A stretch of DNA of 5,160 nucleotides from an uncultured Clostridia bacterium (GCA_947176425.1 CAMWQV010000204.1:1-5160); one strand, 5' to 3'. Shown: positions 1 to 5,160, counted from the stretch's first letter. Numbers and translations are program-made. The notes: generated from the letters alone by a model not told the origin.

Positions 1-161
1 CCGGGCAGAAGGTCAATTTGATAGATGTATTCTCCCGGCTGGCAGGGGGTGAAGGTGAAGAAACCGGCAGCAAAACCAGTCATAGCCCAACCCTGCCGGC
101 AGAGGTCATTGAGCCAGTTCTGCTCTAAGTCTTTGTCATAAGTCAACTTGAATCGTATCAT
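1..161 (-). CDS. DUF2812 domain protein, N-terminal part (truncated by window edge)
   Basis: The first 53 codons are visible and the gene continues off the left edge. The peptide begins MIRFKLTYDKDLEQNWL and contains LCRQGWAMTGF, then a run of aromatics (FFTFTPC) and PGEYIYQIDLLP. A Trp-containing 'E..WL...GW' segment followed by 'F.F..C.PGEY.Y.ID' is the typical start of DUF2812 proteins, which in Firmicutes are habitually encoded directly after a PadR regulator. The ATG (161-159) overlaps the padR stop in an ATGA arrangement. A GGAGG lies 7 bases upstream (173-169) inside the end of padR, so the start is well supported and translation is probably coupled. Many full-length family members carry C-terminal membrane helices, but that part is outside the window. 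The biochemical role of DUF2812 is not established; it is probably the effector or target gene of the neighbouring PadR. Family call fairly sure, function unknown. Confidence 0.82.
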   Translation of the reverse strand, partial: MIRFKLTYDKDLEQNWLNDLCRQGWAMTGFAAGFFTFTPCQPGEYIYQIDLLP

Positions 162-478
162 GTGCCTTCCTCCATTTTTTCACCGTTGGCTGTCAGCTCC
201 CGCAGACGCTCCATTTCGGCGGAAAACGCGGCCCGTCCAGCCGGTGTAATCATATATTCTTTCTTTTTGCGGGAACCAGCTTCCGCGCTGTAGAGGACGA
301 GCCAGCCCTTTTCCAGCAGGGCGTTGATTGCGCCGTACAGAGTACCCGGCCCCAGATGGACCCGTCCGCCGGTCATCTCGTCAATCTCTTGAATAATGCC
401 GTAGCCGTGTACCGGTTTCCGGGCCGCCAGCAGGATATAGAAAACAGCCTCTGTCAGCGGTTGATTTTTGTTATCCAC
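158..478 (-). CDS. PadR-family transcriptional repressor
   Basis: This 106-residue protein is a short PadR of the winged-helix type. Residues about 8-17 (LTEAVFYILL) form helix 1, HGYGIIQEID (24-33) is the hallmark second segment, LGPGTLYGAINALLEKGWL (42-60) is the recognition helix and following turn, and KKKEYMITPAGR (71-82) is the wing and the start of the dimerisation helix. The family usually represses its own operon and releases DNA on binding a small ligand or under stress. The reading frame has no ATG near its beginning; the start is GTG at 478-476, because the in-frame codons upstream contain no better start. The gene begins 25 bases inside the upstream small membrane protein gene and ends in a 4-base ATGA overlap with the DUF2812 gene. 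It therefore sits in the middle of a tightly coupled three-gene unit. The CGATATAT repeats around the operon promoter (696-759) are its likely operator. Family assignment is secure; the ligand is unknown. Confidence 0.93.
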   Translation of the reverse strand: MDNKNQPLTEAVFYILLAARKPVHGYGIIQEIDEMTGGRVHLGPGTLYGAINALLEKGWLVLYSAEAGSRKKKEYMITPAGRAAFSAEMERLRELTANGEKMEEGT

Positions 479-681
479 AGCGCATCCATTCCCGCTTTCA
501 TTTTTAATTTCCGCAGCCTCTCCAGCACTTTATCCGGAAGCGCGGCAAGCAGCAGAAAGCTGATCGCCAGTCCCAGCGCAAAGCCTCTCAGGAAATCCGG
601 CAGGGGACAGTATAGATTTACAATGTAGATTATGCCGCAGATTGCGCCGCACAGGGCAAAATTCCGTCTTCTGTTTTTCAT
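454..681 (-). CDS. small two-helix membrane protein, first gene of the PadR operon
   Basis: A 75-residue protein with a basic N-terminus (MKNRRRN), two hydrophobic segments at about 8-24 (FALCGAICGIIYIVNLY) and 31-48 (FLRGFALGLAISFLLLAA), and a basic amphipathic tail (ERLRKLKMKAG). The short PLPD link between the helices suggests a hairpin with both ends in the cytoplasm, following the positive-inside rule. The ATG start has a GGGAG 10 bases upstream (696-692), and it is the first gene after a good minus-strand promoter, which argues that it is real. Its last 25 bases overlap padR in another frame. I do not recognise a named family. Three cysteines (11, 15, 25) lie in or near the first helix. 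It could be a membrane partner of the DUF2812 protein or the target through which this PadR unit acts on the envelope; that is inference from co-transcription only. Confidence 0.75.
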   Translation of the reverse strand: MKNRRRNFALCGAICGIIYIVNLYCPLPDFLRGFALGLAISFLLLAALPDKVLERLRKLKMKAGMDALWITKINR

Positions 682-695
682 AATATCACAGCTCC

Positions 696-759
696 CGATA
701 TATTATTTCGCCGATATATCGTCCGGCGATGTATTTAATATATCACGGGACGATATATT
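696..759. promoter_or_regulatory. probable PadR operator cluster (CGATATAT repeats)
   Basis: CGATRTAT occurs on the plus strand at 696-703, 712-719, 727-734 and 751-758. A perfect inverted repeat, AATATATC-N7-GATATATT, covers 737-759, that is, the -10 box and the whole promoter spacer. A second dyad lies at 714-734 (ATATATCG-N5-CGATGTAT, one mismatch), and CGATATATCG at 712-721 is a 10-base palindrome. The last copy abuts the ribosome binding site of the first gene. AT-rich dyads over the promoter are what is expected for autorepression by PadR proteins. Assignment to this PadR is inferred from position. Confidence 0.75.
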
Positions 760-765
760 TGTCAA
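737..765 (-). promoter_or_regulatory. sigma-A promoter of the PadR operon
   Basis: Read on the minus strand, TTGACA (765-760) is followed after exactly 17 bases by TATATT (742-737). Transcription should start near 730, giving a leader of about 50 bases before the ATG at 681. The promoter begins only 11 bases beyond the U-tract of the upstream operon's terminator, so the two minus-strand units are separated cleanly. Confidence 0.85.
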
Positions 766-776
766 GAGGCAAACGC

Positions 777-813
777 AAAAAAGCCAGCCGCCATAGAAAA
801 CACGGCGGCTGGC
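777..813 (-). terminator. intrinsic terminator of the BlaI-M56 operon
   Basis: On the minus strand a perfect 10-base-pair GC-rich stem (GCCAGCCGCC paired with GGCGGCTGGC, 813-804 with 792-783) encloses an 11-base loop and is followed directly by six T residues (782-777). It begins 2 bases after the TAA stop of the M56 gene and ends just before the PadR operon promoter. Confidence 0.95.
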
Positions 814-815
814 GG

Positions 816-2660
816 TTATGGAAACGCGGGGGGAATTGCGGCGGTCAGGATATCATGGATTTCCTGGTCAGACGCGGCGGCGGGGTCTTGTCCGTCCAGA
901 AGTTCGGGCAGAGCGATACGGGACCAATACAGCATATTGGCGCGTTCGCTTTCCGTCAGATAAATACTGTCCAGTACAGACACAAAAGTCCTGGGATTGT
1001 TCCGGTAAAGACTCCAGATCATTTCCTGATAGGCTTCTTTGGAAGTTCCTTCAATGGCTCTGTCTGTACGGTTAGACATGATATCGTGGTACTGGCCCCA
1101 GTCCGCCTCACCTGTGCCGGCGAACTGACTGACCGCCGACAGCAGGGAGCACAGCGCGTCCTCACCGTACAAGGTCCTGTAGTTGTTCCAAGACAAATAG
1201 GGCAGATAAGTAATGGCTAACGGCAGGTTGGCTTCATAGGAAGAATGGACCAGCTGAGAAAAGATATCCGCGGTAGCCAGAAGGCGGAAACTGGCGGCTA
1301 GAGCTTCCCGCTGCTCCAGAAGGGAGGCGTTCAGAAGACGGTTTTCCTCTGTATCGTCCGGTTCCCGGTTCCAGTCCAGCATATAAAAATAGGGACTGCC
1401 GCCGTTGTCTCTGTCTCCGTTAAATTGAAATTCCGCCAGCCGGATGCCGCTTTGCGGACGGTCTTCCACCCATTCCACCGGTTCGGGAACGACCGTCATC
1501 AGCCAGCAGAGGCTGTTTGCTTCAAAAAACGCCACGCCGTCTTCGCTCTCTACGTATATAACAGATTCCGGCCAGTTGTCCGGCATGGTAAGAGAAAAAA
1601 GACCGCTGAAATGGGTGTATTCAGCAGAAGTAATGCTTCCGGAGGAGAGGACCTGCGGTCTGGTCTCTGTATTTTGCGGATTTTCCGGCAGGCGGCTGTC
1701 CACGGTCTCTGCGCCGCCAAAGGTCATGGTGACAGCTCCGCACATAACCAGTGCCACCGCCGCCATTGTCAGTTTCAGCATCTGGGGACGCTGGGCAATC
1801 AACATAATCCGTTCTTTGAGATTCCGCTTACCGGCGGACATGGAGGTCGACACGTTCAGCAGGGAAGGGCGGCCGGACGAGACCATCCGCAGCAGAACAG
1901 CACCGTAGTCCAGACGGCGCTGTTCGCCCAGCAGCCAGATCACGCCGTCGTCACAGGCAAGCTCACAGTCCCGGCGGCACAGGGCAGCGGCAAGCCATAC
2001 CAGCGGATTATACCAGTGCAGCGTCAGGCACACGGTCCGCAGCAGAACCCAAAAATGGTCGCCGTGACGGAAATGGGTCCGCTCATGGGCCAGGATATAG
2101 GGCAGGGAGGCCGGGTCCAGCGCCTGCTCGTTGATATAAATTGCGGGTTGAAAAAAACCGAACAGGCAGGGGGAAGGGAGGTCCTCCACCAAATATACCG
2201 GCAAGCGTCCCGTCTCCACGGAGACAGGGAGGGCAAGCAGGCGGCGTTTCCGACGCAGTGCCGCCGCGAAGCGCAGATTGGACAGCAGCATTGTCCCGCC
2301 TGTAACAACCATACCCGTTTTCCAGACAATGCCGGACCAGTCTGCGGTCAGCCCTGCGTCTGGCGTCTGTTGAGAGACGGAGTCCGTTTGTACGGGTACA
2401 GCGGCGTTTTCGGAGGCCGTCCAGCTTTGGGGCAGAACCGGGATATCCGGAGACGCGGCCTGTACCGTTTCCGGCAGTTTTTCGGTTATGCCCATCATGC
2501 CCACAGGCGTAGTGAACAGGAATCCAGGAATCAGCAGCCGCGCCGCCACAAGAAGCCATAGTGCGTATTGGAGGCGCGGAGCGATCTTCCCATGCAGAAA
2601 ATACCGCAGAACGGAGATAATAAGGATCAAAGCGGAGGATGTCAGGAAAATATCCCTCAC
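816..2660 (-). CDS. BlaR1/MecR1-like M56 family membrane zinc metalloprotease, non-PBP sensor
   Basis: A 614-residue sensor-protease partner of the BlaI-type repressor. Membrane segments are seen at about 4-22, 31-49, 110-128 and 298-316. Between the last two lies the M56 protease region: HERTH at 192-196 is the zinc-binding HExxH motif, followed by FRHGDHFW, and ELACDD at 233-238 supplies the downstream acidic ligand and the conserved 'E..CDD' of the family. In BlaR1-type proteins ligand binding outside the cell activates this site, leading to loss of the BlaI repressor. The outer part (317-614) differs from BlaR1: it has a single lysine (K541) and no SxxK motif, so it cannot be an acylated penicillin sensor. 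It holds a beta-rich looking segment (about 350-460, with FSLTMPDNW) and a helical segment (about 465-590). The start is GTG in a GTGA overlap with the repressor gene, with AAGGAGG 7 bases upstream. Family certain, signal unknown. Confidence 0.93.
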   Translation of the reverse strand: MRDIFLTSSALILIISVLRYFLHGKIAPRLQYALWLLVAARLLIPGFLFTTPVGMMGITEKLPETVQAASPDIPVLPQSWTASENAAVPVQTDSVSQQTPDAGLTADWSGIVWKTGMVVTGGTMLLSNLRFAAALRRKRRLLALPVSVETGRLPVYLVEDLPSPCLFGFFQPAIYINEQALDPASLPYILAHERTHFRHGDHFWVLLRTVCLTLHWYNPLVWLAAALCRRDCELACDDGVIWLLGEQRRLDYGAVLLRMVSSGRPSLLNVSTSMSAGKRNLKERIMLIAQRPQMLKLTMAAVALVMCGAVTMTFGGAETVDSRLPENPQNTETRPQVLSSGSITSAEYTHFSGLFSLTMPDNWPESVIYVESEDGVAFFEANSLCWLMTVVPEPVEWVEDRPQSGIRLAEFQFNGDRDNGGSPYFYMLDWNREPDDTEENRLLNASLLEQREALAASFRLLATADIFSQLVHSSYEANLPLAITYLPYLSWNNYRTLYGEDALCSLLSAVSQFAGTGEADWGQYHDIMSNRTDRAIEGTSKEAYQEMIWSLYRNNPRTFVSVLDSIYLTESERANMLYWSRIALPELLDGQDPAAASDQEIHDILTAAIPPAFP

Positions 2661-3037
2661 GACTGTCCCTCCTTCGCTTTTTCCAGGATCGCGGTCAGTT
2701 CTGAAATATCCGCTTCCGTCAGACCCCGGCTGTCGGCGAGGGTGTTCACCAGCATCCCGAGATTGCCTTGATAGACACGGCGCAGAAGGGATTCTGTCTC
2801 ACGCAGCGCCGCCTGACTGCGGGGGATCGTAGGGGAGTAAAGGCGGGCTTTACGGCCTTCTGTATAGGACAGCGCGCCTTTTGTCTCCAGGCGTCCGACC
2901 ATTGTGACGATTGTCGATTTACTCCAGCCGGTAGTGGGCATCAGAGCGCGTACAATCTCCATCAGTGTCCGGGGACTCTCTTCCCACAGACATTCCATGA
3001 TCTGCCACTCACCGGCGGATAGTGTGATATGAGACAT
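2657..3037 (-). CDS. BlaI/MecI/CopY-family transcriptional repressor
   Basis: At 126 residues this is the usual length of BlaI and MecI. The N-terminal winged helix covers about residues 4-70: LSAGEWQIMECLWEESPRTL is the typical beginning, WSKSTIVTMVGRLETKG (38-54) the recognition helix region, and YTEGRKARLYSP (58-69) the wing. The C-terminal helices (75-122) are the dimerisation part. By eye, N98-T99 aligns with the N-F bond cut in staphylococcal BlaI/MecI, which would fit proteolytic inactivation triggered by the M56 partner; this is inference. The ATG start has AAAGGAGG (3051-3044) 6 bases upstream. The stop overlaps the M56 gene start in GTGA. The promoter just upstream is overlain by palindromes, so the pair probably represses itself. 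No beta-lactamase or copper gene is adjacent, so other targets cannot be named; the divergent transporter operon is one possibility. Confidence 0.93.
   Translation of the reverse strand: MSHITLSAGEWQIMECLWEESPRTLMEIVRALMPTTGWSKSTIVTMVGRLETKGALSYTEGRKARLYSPTIPRSQAALRETESLLRRVYQGNLGMLVNTLADSRGLTEADISELTAILEKAKEGQS
2668..2674 (-). promoter_or_regulatory. ribosome binding site that fixes the GTG start of the M56 gene
   Basis: AAGGAGG lies inside the last codons of the repressor gene, 7 bases before GTG at 2660-2658. This full-consensus site supports the GTG start and coupled translation of the two proteins. Confidence 0.85.
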
Positions 3038-3066
3038 TGTTGTCCTCCTTTCTGACAGCGCGCAGC

Positions 3067-3124
3067 ACAGTCCGCACTGTCTGCTGTAGGATTACAGGAT
3101 ACCACAACGCTTGACAGCTGTCAA
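3067..3124. promoter_or_regulatory. candidate BlaI-type operators over the promoter
   Basis: Three dyads line up across the promoter and transcription start. TTGACAGCTGTCAA (3111-3124) is a perfect 14-base palindrome containing the -35 box, and its centre ACA-GC-TGT resembles the ACA-NN-TGT core of BlaI/MecI/CopY operators. CTGTA-N4-TACAG (3084-3097) is a perfect dyad touching the -10 box. ACAGT-N4-ACTGT (3067-3071 and 3076-3080) lies just downstream of the start. Their position over the promoter of a BlaI-type gene suggests autorepression; which dyads are actually bound is not known. Confidence 0.65.
3096..3124 (-). promoter_or_regulatory. sigma-A promoter of the BlaI-M56 operon
   Basis: On the minus strand, TTGACA (3124-3119) and TATCCT (3101-3096) are separated by exactly 17 bases. 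Transcription should start near 3089, leaving a leader of about 50 bases before the repressor ATG at 3037. Confidence 0.87.
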
Positions 3125-3312
3125 CCGTTTTTTAGGGCGAATCCATGAACAATGGGATTGCTGATATGAAAAAATCTCATATAAATTCAGGCAGATTCAG
3201 CGGCGAAATTCTGACCGGCACTTGTGGTTTTATTAAAATTGTGGATGATTTTGTGTGAAATGGCAATAAAGGCTAATAGGAAGCCGTGAACAAATTGTGT
3301 ATAGAATGACAG
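3125..3312. other. gene-free AT-rich middle of the divergent intergenic region
   Basis: This stretch separates the repressor promoter from the transporter promoter. I see no convincing reading frame with a ribosome binding site, no tRNA and no T-box or other known riboswitch fold. It contains one dyad (3164-3182), a short direct repeat (ATTCAGGCAG then ATTCAGCGGC around 3185-3206), and AT-rich sequence at 3228-3300 that could act as an upstream promoter element or regulator-binding stretch. Confidence 0.5.
3164..3182. repeat. inverted repeat in the intergenic region
   Basis: ATATGA-N7-TCATAT is a perfect 6-base dyad with a 7-base centre, about 140 bases upstream of the transporter promoter and 40 bases beyond the repressor -35 box. 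It is short and AT-rich, so it may be chance; a regulator-binding site is the alternative. It has no GC-rich stem and is unlikely to be a terminator. Confidence 0.35.
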
Positions 3313-3341
3313 TTGACTTTTAGGGGATTAGGTTTTATCAT
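3313..3341 (+). promoter_or_regulatory. sigma-A promoter of the branched-chain amino acid transporter operon
   Basis: TTGACT (3313-3318) and TATCAT (3336-3341) are spaced by 17 bases. A start near 3348 gives a leader of about 58 bases, too short for a T-box. An AAGGAG (3392-3397) sits 8 bases before the ATG of the binding protein gene. Confidence 0.75.
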
Positions 3342-3405
3342 ATATCTGCCGTGGAGAGTACAGTATGTATTACAGCGGCGGAAAACAGTATAAGGAGAAT
3401 CAGCT

Positions 3406-4692
3406 ATGAAGAAGTTTCTTGCAATGCTTCTGGCGCTGGTGATGGTTCTGGGCCTGGCGGCCTGCGGCGGCAACAGCGGCGGAAATACCGGTTCTGGTTC
3501 CGGTGATAACCAAGACAACAGCGATGCCAACAGCAGTGATACCGGTGACAATGAAGATGCCAACAGCGGCAGCGATAACCAGACCTCCGGCGGCGGCGAC
3601 GGCGAAATCGTTGTCGCACTCATCGGCAACACCACCGGCGACTATGCCCAGTACGGCAAGCCTGTCCACAACGCCGCGAAGCTGTATATCAATCAGCTGA
3701 ATGAAAACGGCGGCATCAATGGCAAACAGGTCAAGGTCCTGGAGTACGACGACAAGGGCGACGGCGTGGAAGCGGTCAACGCCCTGAACCTTGCGATTGA
3801 CAACGGCGCGACTGCCGTTATCGGTTCCGTGCTGAGCGGTCCGTCTATTACGCTGGCTGACGCAACCAATGAGATCAATATGCCCCAGATTTCCGCTTCC
3901 GCTACGGCTGCCGGTTATACTATGATCGACGCTGACGATCCCGGCGCCGGGGTCCGTACCAACGCTTTCCGTGCCTGCTTCATTGATCCCTTCCAGGGTG
4001 AGAAGATGGCTGATTATGCCGTCAACAAGCTGGGCGCAAAAACTGCCGGTATTCTGTATGAAATGGGCGTTGACTACTCCGAGGGCCTGATGGCTGCTTT
4101 TGAGGAGACCGCCGGGGAGCTGGGTATGGAGATCGTCGCGAAAGAAGCTTATGCGACCGGCGACAAGGACTTCAAGGCGCAGATCACCAACATTGCCGCG
4201 CAGAATCCCGATGTCGTGTATGTTCCCGTTTACTACGGTGAGGCGGGTCTGGCTATCACACAGGCGCGCCAGGCAGGTTTAACCGCTACCTTCGTCGGCG
4301 GTGACGGCTACGGCAGCATCAAGGATTACGCCTCCGCCGAGGATCTGGAAGGCACCGTATACTGCTCCGGCTACGCTCCCGGCACTGAGTCTGTAGCGCA
4401 GTTTGAGTCCGATTATGAGGCTGCTTACGGCGAAGCTGTCCCCAATATGTTTGCGCCTCTGGCCTATGACGCTGCGATGCTGATGTGCCGCGCTCTGGAA
4501 GCTGCTGAGAATGCCGGTCTGGAAGCTGGTACGGATGAGTACAAGCAGGCTGTTATCGATGCTCTGGCGGCTACCAATGGGGTAGAGGGTGTGACTGGCA
4601 CCTATGCTTTTGATGAGTACAATAACCCCATCAAGTCCGCTGCAATTATCGAACTGGTTGGCGGTGAGGAGCAGTTCAAGGAGATGTATTGA
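3406..4692 (+). CDS. livK: branched-chain amino acid-type ABC transporter substrate-binding lipoprotein
   Basis: A 428-residue extracellular lipoprotein that would capture the substrate and deliver it to the LivHMGF-type permease. Residues 1-19 are a lipoprotein signal peptide (MKKFLAMLLALVMVLGLAA) with lipobox LAAC and lipidated Cys20. Residues 21-66 are a flexible linker built only of Gly, Ser, Asn, Asp, Thr, Ala, Gln and Glu. From residue 67 a type-1 periplasmic-binding fold begins: EIVVALIGNTTGDYAQYG, a LYINQLNENGGINGKQV segment (93-109), a first-lobe ligand segment VIGSVLSGPS (138-147) with ISASAT (162-167), FRACFIDPFQG (188-198), and second-lobe DVVYVPVYYGEAGL. This order is that of the LivJ/LivK/HAAT family. 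The next gene is livH, separated by a hairpin that probably keeps the binding protein in excess. The exact ligand (leucine, isoleucine, valine, another amino acid, or an amide or urea-like solute) cannot be read from the sequence; the livK symbol reflects family and context. Confidence 0.93.
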   Translation: MKKFLAMLLALVMVLGLAACGGNSGGNTGSGSGDNQDNSDANSSDTGDNEDANSGSDNQTSGGGDGEIVVALIGNTTGDYAQYGKPVHNAAKLYINQLNENGGINGKQVKVLEYDDKGDGVEAVNALNLAIDNGATAVIGSVLSGPSITLADATNEINMPQISASATAAGYTMIDADDPGAGVRTNAFRACFIDPFQGEKMADYAVNKLGAKTAGILYEMGVDYSEGLMAAFEETAGELGMEIVAKEAYATGDKDFKAQITNIAAQNPDVVYVPVYYGEAGLAITQARQAGLTATFVGGDGYGSIKDYASAEDLEGTVYCSGYAPGTESVAQFESDYEAAYGEAVPNMFAPLAYDAAMLMCRALEAAENAGLEAGTDEYKQAVIDALAATNGVEGVTGTYAFDEYNNPIKSAAIIELVGGEEQFKEMY

Positions 4693-4890
4693 TCTCTGAG
4701 TTCTCGAACCAAGTCCCGTTTGGGCGCGGGGGGAAGCGATCCTTCTCCCCGCGCTTTTGTAAAAGTGATCTGCCGCTGCACAGCGGACGTCCGATGGGTG
4801 GCTCCGGGTCTTTCCAGAACCAGCCATTGGGCGTTCGCCGCATAATTTTTATTGAAAAGAAAGACACTGAGAAAGGAAGTGACCGCGCAA
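4693..4890 (+). other. intercistronic spacer between binding protein and livH
   Basis: This 198-base gap holds the hairpin at 4724-4758 and the livH ribosome binding site. Beyond the hairpin I see only a small dyad CCGCTG-CA-CAGCGG (4773-4786), too tight to fold fully, and a poor promoter-like pair (TTGGGC at 4827, TATTGA at 4850). No gene is supported here. Confidence 0.55.
4724..4758 (+). terminator. intercistronic hairpin, partial terminator/attenuator between binding protein and permease
   Basis: A 13-base-pair stem (GCGCGGGGGGAAG at 4724-4736 paired with CTTCTCCCCGCGC at 4742-4754, one G-T wobble) has a 5-base loop and is followed by only four T residues, then GTAAAAG. It begins 31 bases after the binding-protein stop. 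Because livH follows on the same strand with no strong promoter of its own visible, the hairpin probably lowers read-through and protects the upstream mRNA rather than ending the operon. Confidence 0.85.
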
Positions 4891-5160
4891 ATGGATTTTT
4901 CTCTGATTATTTCCCAAATCGTCAACGGTTTGCAGACCGGTTCCGTTTATGCACTGGTGGCGCTGGGATACAGCATGGTGTACGGTATCATCCTGCTGCT
5001 GAACTTTGCCCACGGTGACATTATCATGGTGGGTGCATATACCGCCTTTTATGCAATTACGTCGTTCCATCTGCATCCGCTGCTGTCCGTACTGCTGGCG
5101 ATCATCGTCAGTACGGTGCTTGGCGTGGTGATCGAGAAGGTAGCCTATACGCCCCTGCGC
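4891..5160 (+). CDS. livH: branched-chain amino acid-type ABC transporter permease LivH, N-terminal part (truncated by window edge)
   Basis: The first 90 codons are open to the right edge. The peptide starts MDFSLIISQIVNGLQTGSVYAL and continues with ALGYSMVYGIILLLNFAHGD and IIMVGAYTAFYAI. The segment 'NGL..GSVYALVALGYSMVYGI...LNFAHGD..M.GAY' is the signature N-terminus of LivH permeases, which pair with LivM in the membrane and are driven by the ATPases LivG and LivF. Hydrophobic segments are seen at about 13-37, 44-58 and 63-80. The ending VIEKVAYTPLR is the typical cytoplasmic stretch ahead of the next helix. The start is taken as ATG 4891, with AAAGGAAG (4872-4879) 11 bases upstream. An in-frame GTG at 4879 lies on top of that site and is less likely. 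livM, livG and livF are expected beyond the window. Confidence 0.95.
   Translation, partial: MDFSLIISQIVNGLQTGSVYALVALGYSMVYGIILLLNFAHGDIIMVGAYTAFYAITSFHLHPLLSVLLAIIVSTVLGVVIEKVAYTPLR

Noticed and set aside
729..1220. Plus-strand open frame (163 codons) starting inside the PadR promoter
   Set aside because: It runs through the intrinsic terminator and then antisense to the M56 gene, shows no domain, and has no supporting start signals.
1425..2561. Long plus-strand open frame (378 codons) opposite the M56 protease gene
   Set aside because: It lies antisense to a gene with clear family motifs, its product is a Q/H/R/G-rich mixture with no recognisable domain or hydrophobic pattern, and it has no promoter or ribosome binding site. 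GC-rich codon bias on the real strand explains the absence of stops.
3200..3220. Possible CodY box (AAATTCTGA) upstream of the amino acid transporter
   Set aside because: Only about half of the 15-base CodY consensus matches and the symmetrical second half is missing.
3251..3279. Second transporter promoter (TTGTGT, 17 bases, TAATAG)
   Set aside because: The -10 match is poor compared with the TTGACT/TATCAT pair at 3313-3341.
3348..3405. T-box or leader-peptide attenuator for branched-chain amino acids
   Set aside because: The leader predicted from the promoter is only about 58 bases, with no T-box sequence, terminator hairpin or Leu/Ile/Val-rich short frame.
3273..3669. Overlapping minus-strand frames encoding Ser/Pro/Leu-, Ala/Val- or Arg-rich peptides
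   Set aside because: They are readings of the low-complexity linker codons of the binding lipoprotein on the other strand, which produce compositionally biased peptides without stops.
4279..4827. Minus-strand open frame (182 codons) over the end of the binding protein gene and the spacer
   Set aside because: It is antisense to a well-supported gene, passes through the hairpin, and its predicted peptide has no family features.
4827..4855. Separate promoter for livH (TTGGGC, 17 bases, TATTGA)
   Set aside because: Each box matches the consensus at only about half of its positions, so read-through past the hairpin is a simpler source of livH transcript.

Overview
The window looks like chromosomal DNA from a Gram-positive gut Firmicute of class Clostridia, probably Oscillospiraceae-like. 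This is an inference from the GC-rich codon use, strong AAGGAGG-type ribosome binding sites, a lipoprotein substrate-binding protein starting MKKFLAMLL with lipobox LAAC, and the PadR/DUF2812 and BlaI/M56 gene pairs that are common in that group. No phage, IS, CRISPR or RNA gene is visible.

There are three transcription units. (1) On the minus strand, about 765 down to 1, is a small autoregulated-looking module: a 75-aa two-helix membrane protein, a PadR-family repressor with a GTG start, and the start of a DUF2812 protein that runs off the left edge. Its promoter (TTGACA-17-TATATT) is embedded in a cluster of CGATATAT-type repeats, the likely PadR operator. The genes overlap one another, so translation is probably coupled. 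(2) On the minus strand, 3124 down to 777, is a two-gene signalling operon: a BlaI/MecI-type winged-helix repressor and a BlaR1-like M56 zinc metalloprotease. It has its own TTGACA-17-TATCCT promoter overlain by palindromes and ends in a strong intrinsic terminator. The extracellular part of the M56 protein has no penicillin-binding SxxK motif, so it probably senses something other than a beta-lactam, and no beta-lactamase lies beside it. (3) On the plus strand, from about 3313 to beyond the right edge, is a branched-chain-amino-acid-type (LIV/HAAT) ABC transporter operon: the lipoprotein binding protein, an intercistronic hairpin with a short U-tract that probably attenuates read-through, and the first 90 codons of the permease livH.

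Units 2 and 3 diverge from a 368-base intergenic region (3038-3405). Each has a convincing sigma-A promoter at its own end, and the AT-rich middle has no gene. Most of the window is ordinary in gene content. The points worth a second look are the non-PBP sensor on the M56 protein, the two operator architectures, the overlapping PadR module with its small membrane protein, and the hairpin between the binding protein and the permease.
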